In this document: one piece after another, positions 10,315-21,811 of the stretch
Layout of the letters: every line of letters starts with the position of its first letter
Position numbering within the stretch: position 1 is the stretch's first letter
Assembly: GCA_963854735.1 (NCBI GenBank)
Contig: OY978099.1
Coordinates: 558,001-622,000, forward strand
Reading direction: 5' to 3'
DNA length: 64,000 nt
Origin: Marvania coccoides
Taxonomy: Eukaryota > Chlorophyta > Trebouxiophyceae > Chlorellales > Chlorellaceae
Translations under genes and position numbers: made by a program
The notes under the pieces: model-generated
Told to the model about the DNA's origin: nothing
What the model saw: only the letters and a program-made list of their open reading frames with translations
The model's database searches: none

Positions 10315-11373
10315 ATGAATCCCTCTGCAGTTCCAATGCTTCATCGCAGCGCCAGAGCGGCGTTCTTGCTAGCCTTTTTTGCTTCAACTCTCATCGGTGG
10401 CTCCTACGCTCTCTCCTGGCCCCTCTGCGATGGCGGGGCCGTGTGGATCACCGAAAGCCCCAGAACCGTCGGACGCTTCCCTGGGGCCAACCTGATGTTT
10501 TTCTGCGAAGGTTTGCGGCAATGTTTTTACAAAATTCTGGCGCTGCCGCCAGTTTACTAGCGGCGTTAGTAGCCTTGAAACCCCCCTGCCTTGAATCGCT
10601 GCCTGCAGGGAATTTAAACATCGCTGGCTCTTCCGTTGCCGCGTGCATCCCTACTCAAAACGCCAGCTCGCTGTGCCAGCCTCAAGTTGCTGACGCCATC
10701 TGCCAGCTGCTGGGCTACGATGGATCCTATGCTGAAGACACCATGGTGGGGCCTGCCGCCCCCGACGAGAAGGTCGTCACCCTTAACGGAGACTACTGGT
10801 AAAGTTTTTTCAAATATCAGTCAGTTTTTAAAAAATGCCGAGGGTTTACAATTCGAGCCATTCGCACGCGAGACGGCAGGCTCCTGGATTCATTGCCAGG
10901 ACAAAAGCTGGCATCGCTGCTTTGTGGCCTCCGTTGCCGTCTCTGTTCAGAGTCTTACCTGATGAATGTCTTTCATTTCATTTTTTTCAGCCTGCGAAAG
11001 GACGTGTTCGCCAACAGTGTACCTGAAGACCTAGAATCGCTGCCTGGGGACCCATGCGACGTAATTCGCCGCCTCACGTGCATTAGGTCAGAAAGAATTT
11101 GAATTTGCCAGCTGGTTTTTACATTTGAGAATTCCCACGACCACCCCGCCCGCCGCTTTTACATTTGCATTACTAATGCGAAGCACGCGTTTCTTTTTTC
11201 TACTGCTTCCAAACAGGACCCTGGACACTATGGCAGCAAGTAACGCCCTGGTTCTTCAGACTCAGTTCCCTGTGATGAGCTCTGCTGCGGCTCCTGCTGC
11301 AGAGGTCTCCGTTCCGCCGATTGAAGCATTGGAGGCTCGCGAAGCGCAGCGCACAGTGCCCAGTGCCCCATAA
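10315..11373 (+). CDS. Small secreted Cys-containing protein, 4 exons
   Basis: Exons 10315-10510, 10609-10798, 10991-11086 and 11217-11373 join in phase to 212 residues. The N terminus carries a signal-peptide-like hydrophobic stretch (AAFLLAFFASTLIGGSYALS). Eight or so Cys follow in short motifs (PLCDGG, FFCEG, AACIPTQ, SSLCQP, AICQLLG, DPCDVIRRLTCIR), which suggests a disulfide-rich extracellular domain. The last exon is Ala/Pro-rich and low in complexity. No family is recognised. The third donor (GTCAGA) is weak, so the 3' part of the model is less sure. Confidence 0.65.
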
Positions 11374-11496
11374 GAAATCTAGGGAGAGGGGTGTATAGGT
11401 AATGAGCACATTTATTGTTTTTTGAGAGCGAGAGGCTTGAAATAGCTTTTGTAGAGATTTCTCCGCTAGCACACCGTGTGACTGACACAATGCATT

Positions 11497-11586
11497 TTCA
11501 AATGCCCGATAAGCACCGAGGATAATTAAGCTCAGTCTTATTTCTCAACAAAAATAAGATTTAAAGAGACCCCAGGGGGAGGACGC
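11497..11586 (-). mobile_element. Dispersed ~90-bp element, copy B, with 11-bp target-site duplication
   Basis: The element reads GCGTCCTCCCCCTGGGG at its start and CTTATCGGGCATTTGAA at its end on the minus strand. The 11-bp direct repeat CACAATGCATT flanks it exactly (11486-11496 and 11587-11597), as expected for an insertion. It matches copy A apart from a handful of substitutions. It is too short to encode anything and must be non-autonomous (SINE- or MITE-like, though no terminal inverted repeats or tRNA-type promoter boxes are evident). Confidence 0.75.
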
Positions 11587-11798
11587 CACAATGCATTCTG
11601 CAAGCTCTCTGCCAATTTTTCAACATTACACTAGTCATTGATTTACAGAAGAGTAGTATATGCATGCATAATGCAACAGCGCATGGCAATTTGTTCAATT
11701 ATGAATCTTTAAGAATACAATTAGAATGAGGCATACTCAATGGCCGGCCATGGGTTGTGGACGGTCAAAACAGCGAGTGGCGACGGCAACTACTGCTG

Positions 11799-11880
11799 GC
11801 GTCTTCCCCCTGGGGACTCTTTTCCCCACAGAGGCGAAAACGAGCTAAAGTACCCTCTGGATACACACTGGGATATGAAT
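11799..11880 (+). repeat. Dispersed ~90-bp element, copy C (diverged)
   Basis: The first block (GCGTCTTCCCCCTGGGGACT) and the last block (CACTGGGATATGAATAAA) match copies A and B. The middle is diverged but keeps GAGCTAAAG at the place of GAGCTTAAT. Confidence 0.65.
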
Positions 11881-12077
11881 AAAAAATCGGAGGAATGAAG
11901 AAAAATAACAATGGAAAATTTAATACAATCTCTCCTTTCTATATAGGTCTACAAATAAAAACCTTCACTATACATTCATTCAAAACATTCACTTGCATAT
12001 GAAAAAACTTGCAGAAACAATTAAAGTAGCGCAACGGTTTCAAGACACTGCATTTATACACAACCTCACTCCAACAA

Positions 12078-14726
12078 TCACTTGTAGTTGTTGAAATAGC
12101 GCATGGTAACGGGCACGTAGCTCAGCCCCACCTCCTCAAACAGCTCCGTCTCATTCTCCAGCGGCAGCGGCGGTCCCATGGGCCCGCTGTCGTGCCTGTC
12201 CCCGCTCCTGAACCTCTTGGCCCTGGGCACCATCTCCTGGTCTGATATTTTGTAGCCGGTGGCAGCGGGGTAGCCCCGCTTCTTCACCGCCTCCTTGGCC
12301 GCCTGCAAAGAGAAGAAGAAAACAAACGCTGCCGCTCAACGGCCTTGCATAAAACATAAAATAAGGCCGTCCTCCCCCTGGGAACTCTTCATCGAGCTTA
12401 AGCATCCGCAAGGGTACATTGGGCATATGCAATAAAATAAAATTTCTGTTTGTTCCGCTCCCCCGAGGCCCATTCACGCAAATCCAATTTTCTCCACTCA
12501 CTTTTGAGGTGTTGGCCCAGTGCCGCGTGGCCCTGCAGAAGGCCATGGAGTTGGCAAAGTAGTTGAGGGCGCACGCGGCGTGCTGCCAGCGGTACACCTT
12601 CAGATCAAAGCGGCGGTGAACAGACTTGCCAGGCAGCCGGCACAGCCCCATCCAGGACGCTTTGCTGTCGTGGTTGGGACCGCCCAGACGGTCGGGCGTG
12701 AACTCCTCGCTGGCGCCCATTTCGTCGGCCAGCAGCCCCCGGCGGCGCAGCAGATCGCTGCGCAGGCGGTGCAGAAACTCGCCGCAGTGCTGGTGGGCCA
12801 GGCTGGGGGGCAGCACCACCAGAATGTCAATGTCGGAGCTGGTGGGGGAGCCGCGGGAGTAGGAGCCTGCTGCGAATGCGTAGGTCCGTTCGGGGTCGGT
12901 GGCGCCCAGTCTTTCCACCACCTCAAAGATGGCTTCCCGCGCAATCGCCTCTGCCTGCGCGACCTCCTCGCGCGGGATGCGCTGCGCAAAGTCCTCCGCG
13001 TACCGAACGCCCACGTCCTGCAAATTTGAACGATGAAAAGGTGTGAGAGAGCGTCGCGACACGTCTGAAAGAAAAAATAAAATAAAATAACGAGCTTTAA
13101 ACTGTTCTTTCTTTCTCATTTTCTCCTTTTATAAACTGAGATTCATGCTCTCAATTTGAAATCGCCAGCTCACCTGCTGCGTGGAGAGCTGCAGCTCGCC
13201 GCTGGCGGCCTTGCGCCGCACGTCCTCCAACGAGCGGTTCCCCTTCTGCCACCACTCGTCCACCACGGTCGCCCCCGCCCCCCACACCCCCTGAAACACG
13301 GTTTTGGCTGCCACATCCTCCCTCTCAGAAACCGCCGCCAGCCGGGAAGAGTAGCCCTGCCGCAGCAGCTCCTTCACCTTCTCAGCCGACTTTTTCCCGA
13401 GCCTGGGCACTGCGTCCACATCTTCGTCGGTGTCCAGCGCGTGGGGGTAGTTGACGAGGGTGCGGACGGCCCGCTCAATAGCCTGCGTGGGCGGTCCAAA
13501 AAAAATTAGGAGAAAAAAATGTGTATTGCTAACACAGAAGAAGTACATATATATATATATATACCAAAAAATCATGCGACCTATGTGTCTCAGCAGCAGA
13601 AGCAGCAGAGCAGCAGCAGCCCAAAAAGAAAGAAAGAAACGGAGCTGCAAAGCGACATCATCAAACTTCTCTTCCATGGCTTTCAACCAACCACGCCAGC
13701 ATTTCAACCAAACGCACCTTGATCTTAAACTGGTCCCGCCCAGGCGTGTAGATTCCCTCCTTCACCTCCTCCAGCCCCTTTGCGAGGCAAAAGCTCCGCG
13801 CCGCGCACGCAGCGTGCTGGCACACCTCGTTGCTCACCTTTGCGGGGCCTTGTTTGCCGGGAGAGTCCGCCCCCGCCACCCCCGTTTTGAACCAATGGTT
13901 TGCCAGCCTGTTGACGGTGTCCCTCGCCTCATCCTCATCAAAGGGCTCTGCAAACACGCCAAAGGAGCCCCATGGGATGCCGGTGTGGCCGCCTGTGAAC
14001 GTCGGCTTGCGTCCGCTGCAGTAAAGACCGATGTTGAGTATGAGTGCATGGTGCATAAGCGAAAGTGTGAAGGGAAACTCGGTAATGAAATTCAAATACG
14101 CACCGCACTGCAACCCACTCGCTGCCCCGCCGTTCCACCTGGCAAGGCTCCGCATCGGCGCCTCGTTCCGCATCGCTTTCCTCCCTCTCCTCCTGAGAAG
14201 TAGCCCCGCCATTGCGGAGAACAGGCGGGGGGCTCTCTGCAGCAGCAGCAGGCAGCCTCGACACCCGGGAGTTCGGGTGCTTTGCAGCTGCAAACGGGGG
14301 CGTGCGGACGTCAGGTGGCACGCTGTTGGGTGTTTGCGTCTTAGGACGTTTTGACGGCGGCGAAACAGCTGCTGCTGCTGCTGGTGCAGCTGCTTCCTCC
14401 ACCTTGGGGCGGAACGCCGCAGGGTCCGCCAAGGCGCCTTTGATGATGCTGGAGACCACAAAGTCTTGGGTGACGAGGTGGAATCTGCTGAGTGGGAAAA
14501 CCGAAGGCACGGCCGCTGCAAGTTTAGCCATTGTAACGCTCTTGGGACACACGATGTGGGTGGTTGAGAGCTCCACGCTCTCTTGAATAGTACCCCCAAA
14601 CTCTTTGGCAATCTGATGCTTCATCCGCGAATGGTGTCGAAGTTCGGAAATAAAATAAAAACGCAAATTGTGAAATAGGAAGCCCAGGGGTTTCCCACCC
14701 CCGTTGGGGTCTGCTGTGCGGCTCAT
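12078..14726 (-). CDS. Family X DNA polymerase with BRCT domain (Pol lambda-like)
   Basis: Translation probably starts at 14726 (MSRTADPNGGG); an in-frame ATG also exists at 14816. Five exons encode, in order, an N-terminal BRCT-like domain (HIVCPKSVTMAKL) and an Ala/Pro/Ser-rich linker. The polymerase core follows, with the helix-hairpin-helix VPRLGKKSAEKVKELL, the GVWGAG-TV..W segment, and the palm motif GSYSRGSPTSSDIDILV, whose two Asp bind metal. The third Asp lies in RRFDLKVYRW. The tail VGLSYVPV matches the Pol lambda/beta C terminus. Family members fill gaps in base-excision repair and non-homologous end joining in the nucleus. Intron 4 (about 12303-12500) carries dispersed repeat copy D. 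All donors are GT. Confidence 0.88.
12366..12436 (+). repeat. Dispersed element, copy D, inside a DNA polymerase intron
   Basis: This shorter copy has the same end blocks (GTCCTCCCCCTGGGAACTCTT and ACATTGGGCATATGCAATAA) around GAGCTTAAGCATCC. Flanking ATAAAATAA sequences on both sides may be a remnant duplication, but the region is A-rich, so this is weak. The element is antisense to the host gene. Confidence 0.65.
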
Positions 14727-14961
14727 TTTGTGAACTATGAAATTAAAAAAATGCTTGTAGGATTGCAGGCTCGCAAAATAAAAAGAACTTGGCGACACAC
14801 ACTCAAATTTGCACACCCAAATTTGACCGACTTCGGCAAGGCCGATGCAAGCACTTTTTTTTTTTTTATAGTGCTAACCCAATTAATTTAGATTATTTAG
14901 AAATTTATGAGCACCAGAATAGCCCTGCATGCCTTGCTTTGAGACTTCATTTTTGAAATTT

Positions 14962-15237
14962 TCATTCAACCGTCAATCTCCACTCGCTGTTTGTATTAGT
15001 GGCAGTCTTTGAAATGCTGTCCTCACATGGAAGATCGTTTCCTTCTTCTCCAGCGCAAAATTCGGGTTGTTGTCCCCAAAGAGGCTGGTCCACTCCGCCT
15101 GCGCGGCGGCGACGGAGAACACTCGATGCCGTCGTCGTGGTCTCCCCCGCCAGCACAGCCTCGATGAAGCAGACGTAAAATGCCACAATCATCGCCAGAT
15201 TGGCTGCCGCGAAGTCAGCGGAGGGAGGGGCTCGAGC
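14962..15237 (-). CDS. Possible small gene or exon with a hydrophobic segment, unassigned
   Basis: After an acceptor-like TTCTTCAG near 15260, one frame reads ADFAAANLAMIVAFYVCFIEAV, a plausible membrane segment. A different frame downstream reads WTSLFGDNNPNFALEKKETIFH, which looks exon-like and ends at a GTGAGG donor. The two frames do not join without an undetected intron or indel. Start, end and product are all uncertain. Confidence 0.3.
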   Translation of the reverse strand, partial: ARAPPSADFAAANLAMIVAFYVCFIEAVLAGETTTTASSVLRRRRAGGVDQPLWGQQPEFCAGEEGNDLPCEDSISKTATNTNSEWRLTVE

Positions 15238-15857
15238 ATTAGGGTTTGCAGGGGGTGTCTGAAGAAAAGCGGGATGAGTGGGGCCGGGGTAGGTGGGGGA
15301 CAGGGGAAACGAAGGAGGCTGAAAATTGCTCGAGTTGTATTTATTTAATTTCGCCTCCGTTTGTTACGTTATGATGTCGCCGGCGGGATTTATTTTGCAG
15401 GCTGCTACGTAATTGCAAGACTGCCCTACTTGTGAAGAGACAGGGCGGCAGAGCACGACACGTTCGTCAATGTCAACTGAAGATTGCGATTTCCTGGGTG
15501 AGGGTGGTGATCACCCGCTGCAAGGCACGCCAAGGGTCCATTGCCATCGCCATTCTTGATCAGCCTGCGGCTGTTCAAATAGATTCTGTGGGCTCAGTAA
15601 AACACTTTGGACTTTTCCCTCCCATTTTTTTTACAGCTGTTTAAATCTGATTTGCAATAAAACCCAACTCGTAACATCTTGATTGGAGTGCGCTCACGCT
15701 CGCAAGGGGGGAAGATTTTGAAAATAAGATTAAGAATTAAATCAAATCAATTTTCGTCAATTTTGATCTGACTGTTGCTCTTGAGGGTTGCATTTATAAC
15801 CCTTAATCAGATACGCGCTCGCCCGTTGCTGAGGGCTGCTGCTCTCTTCCCCATAGA
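15238..15857. other. Intergenic, no gene recognised
   Basis: A spacer upstream of the IBA57 gene. A 70-codon frame at 15432-15644 has no recognisable features and is probably chance. Confidence 0.4.
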
Positions 15858-17119
15858 ATGTTGGCCGCCCGCTGGCTCTCCTCCGACGCCGCTGCCCTTG
15901 CAGCAGACAAGATTGCGTGCTTGCGCGACGTCAGGAGCGTCATCCGCCTCTCTGGCCCCACTCTCATACATTTTTTGCAGGTGAGAAGAAGGCAACTTCC
16001 ACCTGGTGACTCACATTAATTATTTTCTCTCGAAAGTTTTAATGAATTATTTCTGCTCATGAACGACTAGGGCCTTGTCACCAACGATGTCACCCCTTTA
16101 GAGGACCGCAACCCTCCGACCCTGTACGCCTGCATCCTCAACGCCCAGGGGCGCTACCTCCACGACCTTTTCATTCACCGCCAAGCCAACGGCTGCCACC
16201 CCACCGTTCTCATTGACGTGGACGCAGGCGCCTGCGACGACATGCTGCGCCTGCTCAAGCGCTACCGCTTGCGCCAGCCCATCGACATCGACGACGTGTC
16301 TGGGGAGGTCTCAGTGTGGGCAAAATTCGGCAAGAGTTCTCCCTTGGCGAGCGCTCGTGTAAAGGAAAGAACTACGGCTGATGATACCTGGCCTGAAGAC
16401 CCGAGGTTACCTGCGCTGGGCTGTCGCACGTTGCTGCCTGCGGACCAGCCTCCCAGCGGCGTAAATTCTGATCTTCTACGGCTCGTCGGATGGGAGAAGC
16501 ATCGGCAGTGGCGCCTCACGTTGGGGGTGGCTGAGGGCGATTCGGAGATCCCCAGCGGGGAGGCCATTGCGCTGGAGTACAACCTGGATGGTTTAAACGG
16601 CATTTCGTTCTCCAAAGGGTGCTATGTTGGGCAGGAGCTCATGGCAAGGACGCACTTCAAGGCGAGTTGCCGCATTTATAACTATTACTTTGATGAATCT
16701 TTCTAACGCGCTATTCTGTGCATTTCAAGAGTTTCTGAATGCTTCATGCCCTGTTAATCCACATTCATAATTAGAAAACCCACCCTAACTCAATGTTTTG
16801 CCCCCCACCCCCCCCACCCCCCCCCCCACCACCCCGCTCAATTTCAAATCCACAGGGCGTTGTGAGGAAGCGGGTTGTTCCCTTTCAGTTGATCGAAGGG
16901 TCTTCTTCGGTGTCCAGTGGCGACCAGATCACAGACCCAGACAGCGGCAAAGCGTTAGGGTCGGTTCGGGTGGTTGATGGGGCCGCAGGGCTGGCGCATC
17001 TCCGGCTGAAAGAGGGGCTGGCAGGAGGGGCCCAAAAAGTGCTGCAGACGAGCAGCGGGGCGGAGCTGCGGGCGTGGCGGCCAGAGTGGTGGCCAGAAGC
17101 GTGGGGAAGGGAAGGCTGA
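15858..17119 (+). CDS. IBA57: Mitochondrial iron-sulfur assembly factor IBA57-like (YgfZ/GcvT fold)
   Basis: Exons 15858-15980, 16071-16661 and 16856-17119 give 325 residues. The family hallmark KGCYVGQELMART is intact; its Cys is essential in bacterial YgfZ and conserved in IBA57. The N-terminal folate-binding-like domain has GLVTNDVTPL and YLHDLFIH. The start MLAARWLSSDAAAL is short, basic and hydroxylated, consistent with mitochondrial import. IBA57 works late in mitochondrial Fe-S assembly with ISCA proteins to supply 4Fe-4S clusters to aconitase and lipoate synthase. Intron 2 begins with GC (GCGAGT) and contains a long C-rich tract (about 16800-16835). The length is typical for the family. 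Confidence 0.9.
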
Positions 17120-17326
17120 TTATAATTGAAGCGTAGGCTGGGAGTTGCATTCAGCCGTTCACTCATTTTTTCGCCGTTGAATTTTGAACGTAGCTTGGCA
17201 GGCGTTGCTTAATCCGCCTCTAATAAAACGAATACCTCAAATTACCTCATTCTTTTATTCCTTTATTATATTTTTCCACCAATTTCGAATTTCACAACAT
17301 TTATTAAAACAAAGAATCAAATCTCA

Positions 17327-19203
17327 TCAGTCGAGCGCCCGCCCAGCCCACTCCCTGCCCCGCTTCTTGTGCTTCTGCTGCTGCCGGTTGAACTTAGCCT
17401 TGCCCGCCTCCAGCAGCGGATCAAGCACCACGTAATCATCAACCCCCTCTTTCCTCGCCATGTGGTCGTTCGCATCGCTCTTTTTTCCGCCAAAATTCAG
17501 CGTGTGGCCCCGCAGCGCGTCCAGCCCCAGGTCTTCATCGTCCTCGTCTCCACCCTCTAGGTACGTATCCACCCGCCACGCAGCGGGCATGTAGGTGCGG
17601 TGATCAATATCATCAGCAACCTTTCCATCGTACCCTGCCGCTGTTCCCTCCCCAGCTGCTGCTGCCCTCATCTCCCAGCCCGCCTCCTCCTCCACCACCT
17701 GCAACCCCCCTTCTTTCTTCGAGCTCATGCCGCTCAAGAACGACTGCAGTTTTGACATGGTGTCCTTCTCCCGAGCTCCTCCCACCCGCTTCCGCTCCTT
17801 GTAGCCCTGTCGCTTGCTCTCCCACTGGGTCAGCAGCCCGTCAGCCTCCGGGGCCTGCCGAGAGGGGGCCACCACCGCAGCGCTGGCCTTGCCGCCCCTA
17901 CCTGACCGCTGACGAAGCTCATCTAGGCGGCCGCGCTTGCAAGAACGCGCGCCTTCTTCGTCACCGCTGTACTCCTCCCCTTCTTCCTCTTCCTCCTCTT
18001 CTTCTCTGCTGCCAACCCGTAGCTCATCTTCCACCGCCGCTGCTCCTCCCTCCTCCCCACGCGCACCACCACCAGCAGCAGCACCAGCAGGCTCTGAAGC
18101 CGCGCGCTTTTTGGAAGCCACGCGGTCTCGAATCTTGGCAGCCCAGTCAGCGCCTTCTGCAGGCTCCCCTTCTCCCCCTTCCTCCGCTGCTGCTGTCTTG
18201 GCTGCACGCATGGCCTCCCGCACCCTGCAAAATTCATTTCAAATTTACTCAATTCGTTGGGAATATAGTTAAGCATTTTTAAGTATACAGCAGAGGAACA
18301 AATCAGCAATTTAAGGAAAACCTCCATTTGTTTCTCTCTAATAAAACTTATTCAATTAAACTCACTTTGCCAGGTCGACATCGACCGCGGCCTGCTTGGA
18401 CAGCCGCTCGTCGTCCAGCGCGTCGTGCGCCGACTTGATCTTCAATGCCGCCGCCGCCTCCTCCTCCGCCGCTGCCTCCTCCTCAGCCTCCTCCCCGAAC
18501 GATATCAGCTTGAAGTTCTTGGTGCCCTTGCGAGCCGTCTTCTTCTTCTCCTCCGCCTTCGCTGCCGCCTCCACCGCCTCTTTCGCCGCCCTGTCCACCC
18601 TAGGAACAATGTCATCAAAGGGACTCCACACCACCTCCGCCTTCACCACTCGGGGGGGGTCCACGGGGCGGTCCGCGTCGTCCGTTTCCAAGTCGTTGAA
18701 CCGCATCAAGTTGTACACCGTGTCACCCGTGATTTTGCCGAAGATCGTGGCTTTTCGAGTGAGGTGGTCCGCGCGGTCAAAAGTGATGAAAAACTGTGCG
18801 CTGTTGGTGTCGGGCGTGTTCTGATTGGCGCACGCGATTAGTCCGCGGTGGGAGAACTTGAGTCGGGAGTGGAACTCGTCGCGGAAGGGGCGGCCGTAGA
18901 TGGATTCGCCGCCATCGCCTGTGCCTGTAGGGTCCCCCCCCTGCACCAGGTAGTCTTTGATCTTGCGGTGGAACAGGGTGCCGTCGTAGGCGCCCTCCAT
19001 ACACAGCTGCACGAAGTTGCGCACCGCGCGGGGGGCCTCCTTGGGCCACAGCTCAACGTCCAGGTCGCCTAGCGTGGTGTGGAGCACCACCTGTGAGAAA
19101 ATGAGGGGGCGGGAGTGAGTTTAGAGGGCGCAGATGGAGTAAATGGGGTATCAAGACGTACTTTGCCCTGTGTGGGAGGCTCGAGGGTGTAGACTTGCGA
19201 CAT
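17327..19203 (-). CDS. CWC27: Spliceosome-associated cyclophilin CWC27-like
   Basis: Exons 19203-19162, 19090-18366 and 18224-17327 give 554 residues. It starts MSQVYTLEPPTQGKVVL, close to the CWC27 start, followed by a full cyclophilin domain (FHRKIKDYLVQGGDPTGTG, GESIYGRPFRDEFH, IFGKITGDTVYNLMR). As in CWC27, KGTKNFKLISFGEEAEEE follows the domain. A long charged tail includes LTQWESKRQGYKERK and ends VVLDPLLEAGKAKFNRQQQKHKKRGREW, resembling the conserved CWC27 C terminus. CWC27 sits on activated spliceosomes and recruits eIF4A3 through CWC22. It is divergent from the bL33m gene, with 275 bp between start codons that probably hold both promoters. Confidence 0.92.
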
Positions 19204-19478
19204 TTTAAATTATGAATTATGAAAAAGCATCGAGGACTCAGGTTCCTGGTGTCGTGATGAGTTGATCAGGATGTTATATGCCTGTTAAAATAAATTTGGT
19301 TGAAAATATAATTTGTATTTTCGTTTCCGAACGCTTGCAGAGTTGTTTTCCTTCACATGCAAATTTTCGTTTCAGCTCTTGCTATTTTATTATTATTTTT
19401 ATTTTCAAATTTAACCCGACAAAGGTTTACTCCGAAAGAATGCATTAAGGGAGGTGACGAAGGAGTAATAAATTTGAG

Positions 19479-19750
19479 ATGGCCAAGGGACCAAAGGCTG
19501 CCACCATCTTGGTGAAGCTTCTGAGCACAGCTGGGACTGGGTGGTTTTAGTGAGTGATTAGTGTCGAATGCAACACGCTCGGGGTCGATTTCCCCTCAAA
19601 ACACTCGATACTCACCAATCATTTGTTTTTTTGCCCTCTTGCAGCGTGAAAAAGAAGAACCCCAGGAAGCTTCCTACCAAATTGGAATTCCTCAAGTACG
19701 ACCCTCGTGTCAGGCGGCATGTGCTCTTCACAGAGACAAAGTTGAAGTAG
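19479..19750 (+). CDS. Mitochondrial-type ribosomal protein bL33
   Basis: Exons 19479-19549 and 19645-19750 give 58 residues, the usual length of bL33. The start [21 protein letters not shown] is followed by [18 protein letters not shown] and ends [12 protein letters not shown], all characteristic of the mitochondrial/bacterial large-subunit protein near the E site. It lacks the zinc-binding Cys pairs found in some bacterial forms, as mitochondrial versions do. There is no long presequence; the basic N terminus probably serves for import. Confidence 0.9.
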
Positions 19751-19937
19751 CAAACTCTTTTTTACAACACGCATTTCATGTCATATGTTTATTTACTTTT
19801 TTTACGTTTGTACTTGTTCTGACCCGTCATCTACACCCTACTGTAATTCTCTACCCGTCGGTCAAGCAGAGGGCGCCATTCCTCCCCCACAGCCCCTCTC
19901 CAGCAGTCTCCGTCACCAGTCATGCTTCTGTCATACT

Positions 19938-21289
19938 TCACAGTATCTTGGCAATCGCCGATATCGCCACCAGCTTTGAGTTGTCGCCCAGAAAAGACTC
20001 CTTGATGCTGACAGCCTGCAGAGTACAAATTATCAGGAAAACCCTCGAATCCACCAGAGAAATGTGAACTGTTCTGTTATAGTTGTAAATGCACCGTCAA
20101 CATCCCATACAATTTTTTCTTACCGGCGGCGCCACTTCACCCAGCCATTCCGCCCAGGCCTTGCCGAAGGGCCTGTACCCGATCTCCGCGTCCTTCAGCT
20201 TCACATCGACGGACACCAGGCTGCCCTTCCCAGCGCCCGCCCGCTCCAGCAGCTCCGCGAGCTCCGCCAGCACCACGACACTCTGCTCGCGGTAATACTG
20301 CGGCGGAGTGTTCACCTCTTCCTGGTCGAACAGCTTGGTGGCCCGCACAATGTCGGAAACGTACAGAAAGCCACCCGCCGCCACCGCACCCGAAGCCTTC
20401 ACCCTGTCTGTGGGAAAAGCCTTCACGTCGTCGGTGGACTCAGCGCGAGGGAAGCGCCGCAGGTCAGCACCACCCGCAGCCACGGGCGCGACAGCAGCGG
20501 GGCGGCGGATGCCGGGCTGTGCATCAGAAATGTCGATCTCCGGGGTCTCATCCCGGCCCCCCTGCGGGGGCTGGGTGGCGGCAGCAGCGGCAGCAGGGGA
20601 AGCGGGCGACTTCCCCGCGCCCTTGGCCTTGCCTCCCAGCAGTGCCGAGACTTGCGCACGGGCGCTGGCCACTGCGGCGGGTGAAGGCTGCGGCGACGGA
20701 GCAGAGGCCTTGGCAGCGGGGGTGCCAGCCTCCTCCTCGGCAAGCTCATCTTCCGCTGCCGCTTCCTCCTCCTCTCTTTCCATTGAAGGTGCAGCCGGGC
20801 GCTCCTCTTCGCGAGAGAGCTTGCGGCTCTTCTGCTGCCCACGCTTGCCGATCGGGGCGGCCACCTTCCGAGGCTTCTTCTCAGGCTTCTTCTCCTTCGC
20901 CACCTCCTTCTTGGCAGCGGCAGCGGGCGCCTTTCGCTTCTTGCCGGTGGCACCAGCAGCCTCGTCCACTAGCACCTTCAGCAGCTCCTTGCTGCCGATG
21001 TCCTCAGAGTCGCCGTCCTCGTATAAGATGCGGTGCAGCACGGCGCCATTGATCACCTTTGAAAATTTCACTACGCCTATATATTTTCTGGAACCATAGC
21101 CTGCGTCATTAAAGGGAGAGGGGTGATCGGTATACATTCAGCACTATTCCTATAATTTTGCAAGGGTTGCGGGCGAAATAACGGCAGCCAGGGAAAGAGA
21201 TCTCGTTTTTGAACTTCATTCGAAAAAGAGGGCTCACCAGGAAACTCCTTGGCTACTTTCCGCCCGACGAATTTCTCCACTGCGGACAT
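19938..21289 (-). CDS. Tudor-like domain fused to a RidA-like (YjgF/YER057c) domain
   Basis: Three exons (start at 21289, stop at 19938) encode an N-terminal domain VEKFVGRKVAKEFPG, then GVVKFSK and ILYEDGDSEDIGSKEL. This is a compact module resembling Tudor-type folds seen in plant and algal nuclear proteins. About 150 residues of basic Lys/Ala/Pro-rich linker follow, suggesting nuclear localisation. A C-terminal domain of about 120 residues (AVAAGGFLYVSDIV, VVLAELAELLERAG, SLVSVDVKLKD, LVAISAIAKIL) has the spacing of the RidA family of imine/enamine deaminases. Where canonical RidA has P-A-R before the last strands, this protein has APPAVS, so the catalytic Arg appears absent. It may be a ligand-binding or structural derivative. 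No single named family covers the whole protein. Confidence 0.7.
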
Positions 21290-21811
21290 TTCTTAAATAT
21301 CAAACGATGAGCTATGCCGAGAACGGATTTCCCGGTGTCTCTCTTGGAATCAAAGAAAAATTTCCTCCATTTTTTCGTTAACAAACCAAAAATTGGTCCA
21401 CCAAAATTTTGAGCTGTGTGCGACGGCAAACCGCAGAAATCTTATCTCTGTGCTGCCCAATACTCGATTCTTCCAGATGGCAGCACCTTTAAGGGCCAGA
21501 GCGAAGGGCTTTCCCGCCCACGCCTGCGGCTGCCAAAGTATTTAAGCAAGGGAAAATACATAAAAATGGGGTTATCATTGGTTAAATGTAAGTAAGAGGA
21601 AAGCTTTATCATTACACACTTATACCGTTGTTATTCCAGTCACACAAAAAATTAAATAAATTCGAGGTCGTTTCGATAGGCCGGTCGACATTTTCTTCTT
21701 CTTTTTTAGGTCAGTCACTAGTCAAAAGGTTAAAGGGCAAAGGCAATTCTTCAGCGCATTCTCTCGCCGTCAAGTCAGGTCAAGTCACTACTGGTAAAAC
21801 ACCGTACTTTC
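21290..21811. other. Intergenic, AT-rich, no gene recognised
   Basis: A spacer between two minus-strand genes, holding the promoter of the Tudor/RidA-like gene. A 71-codon frame at 21628-21843 is AT-rich and featureless. Confidence 0.4.

Larger units (their letters stand above)
11374..12077. other. Intergenic with dispersed repeat copies B and C
   Basis: This AT-rich spacer lies between convergent gene ends and is occupied mainly by two copies of the ~90-bp element (listed separately). Nothing coding is seen. Confidence 0.5.

Noticed and set aside
12366..12436. Repeat copy D as an alternative exon of the DNA polymerase gene
   Set aside because: Its sequence matches intergenic repeats and does not keep the polymerase frame; normal GT-AG sites flank the intron around it.
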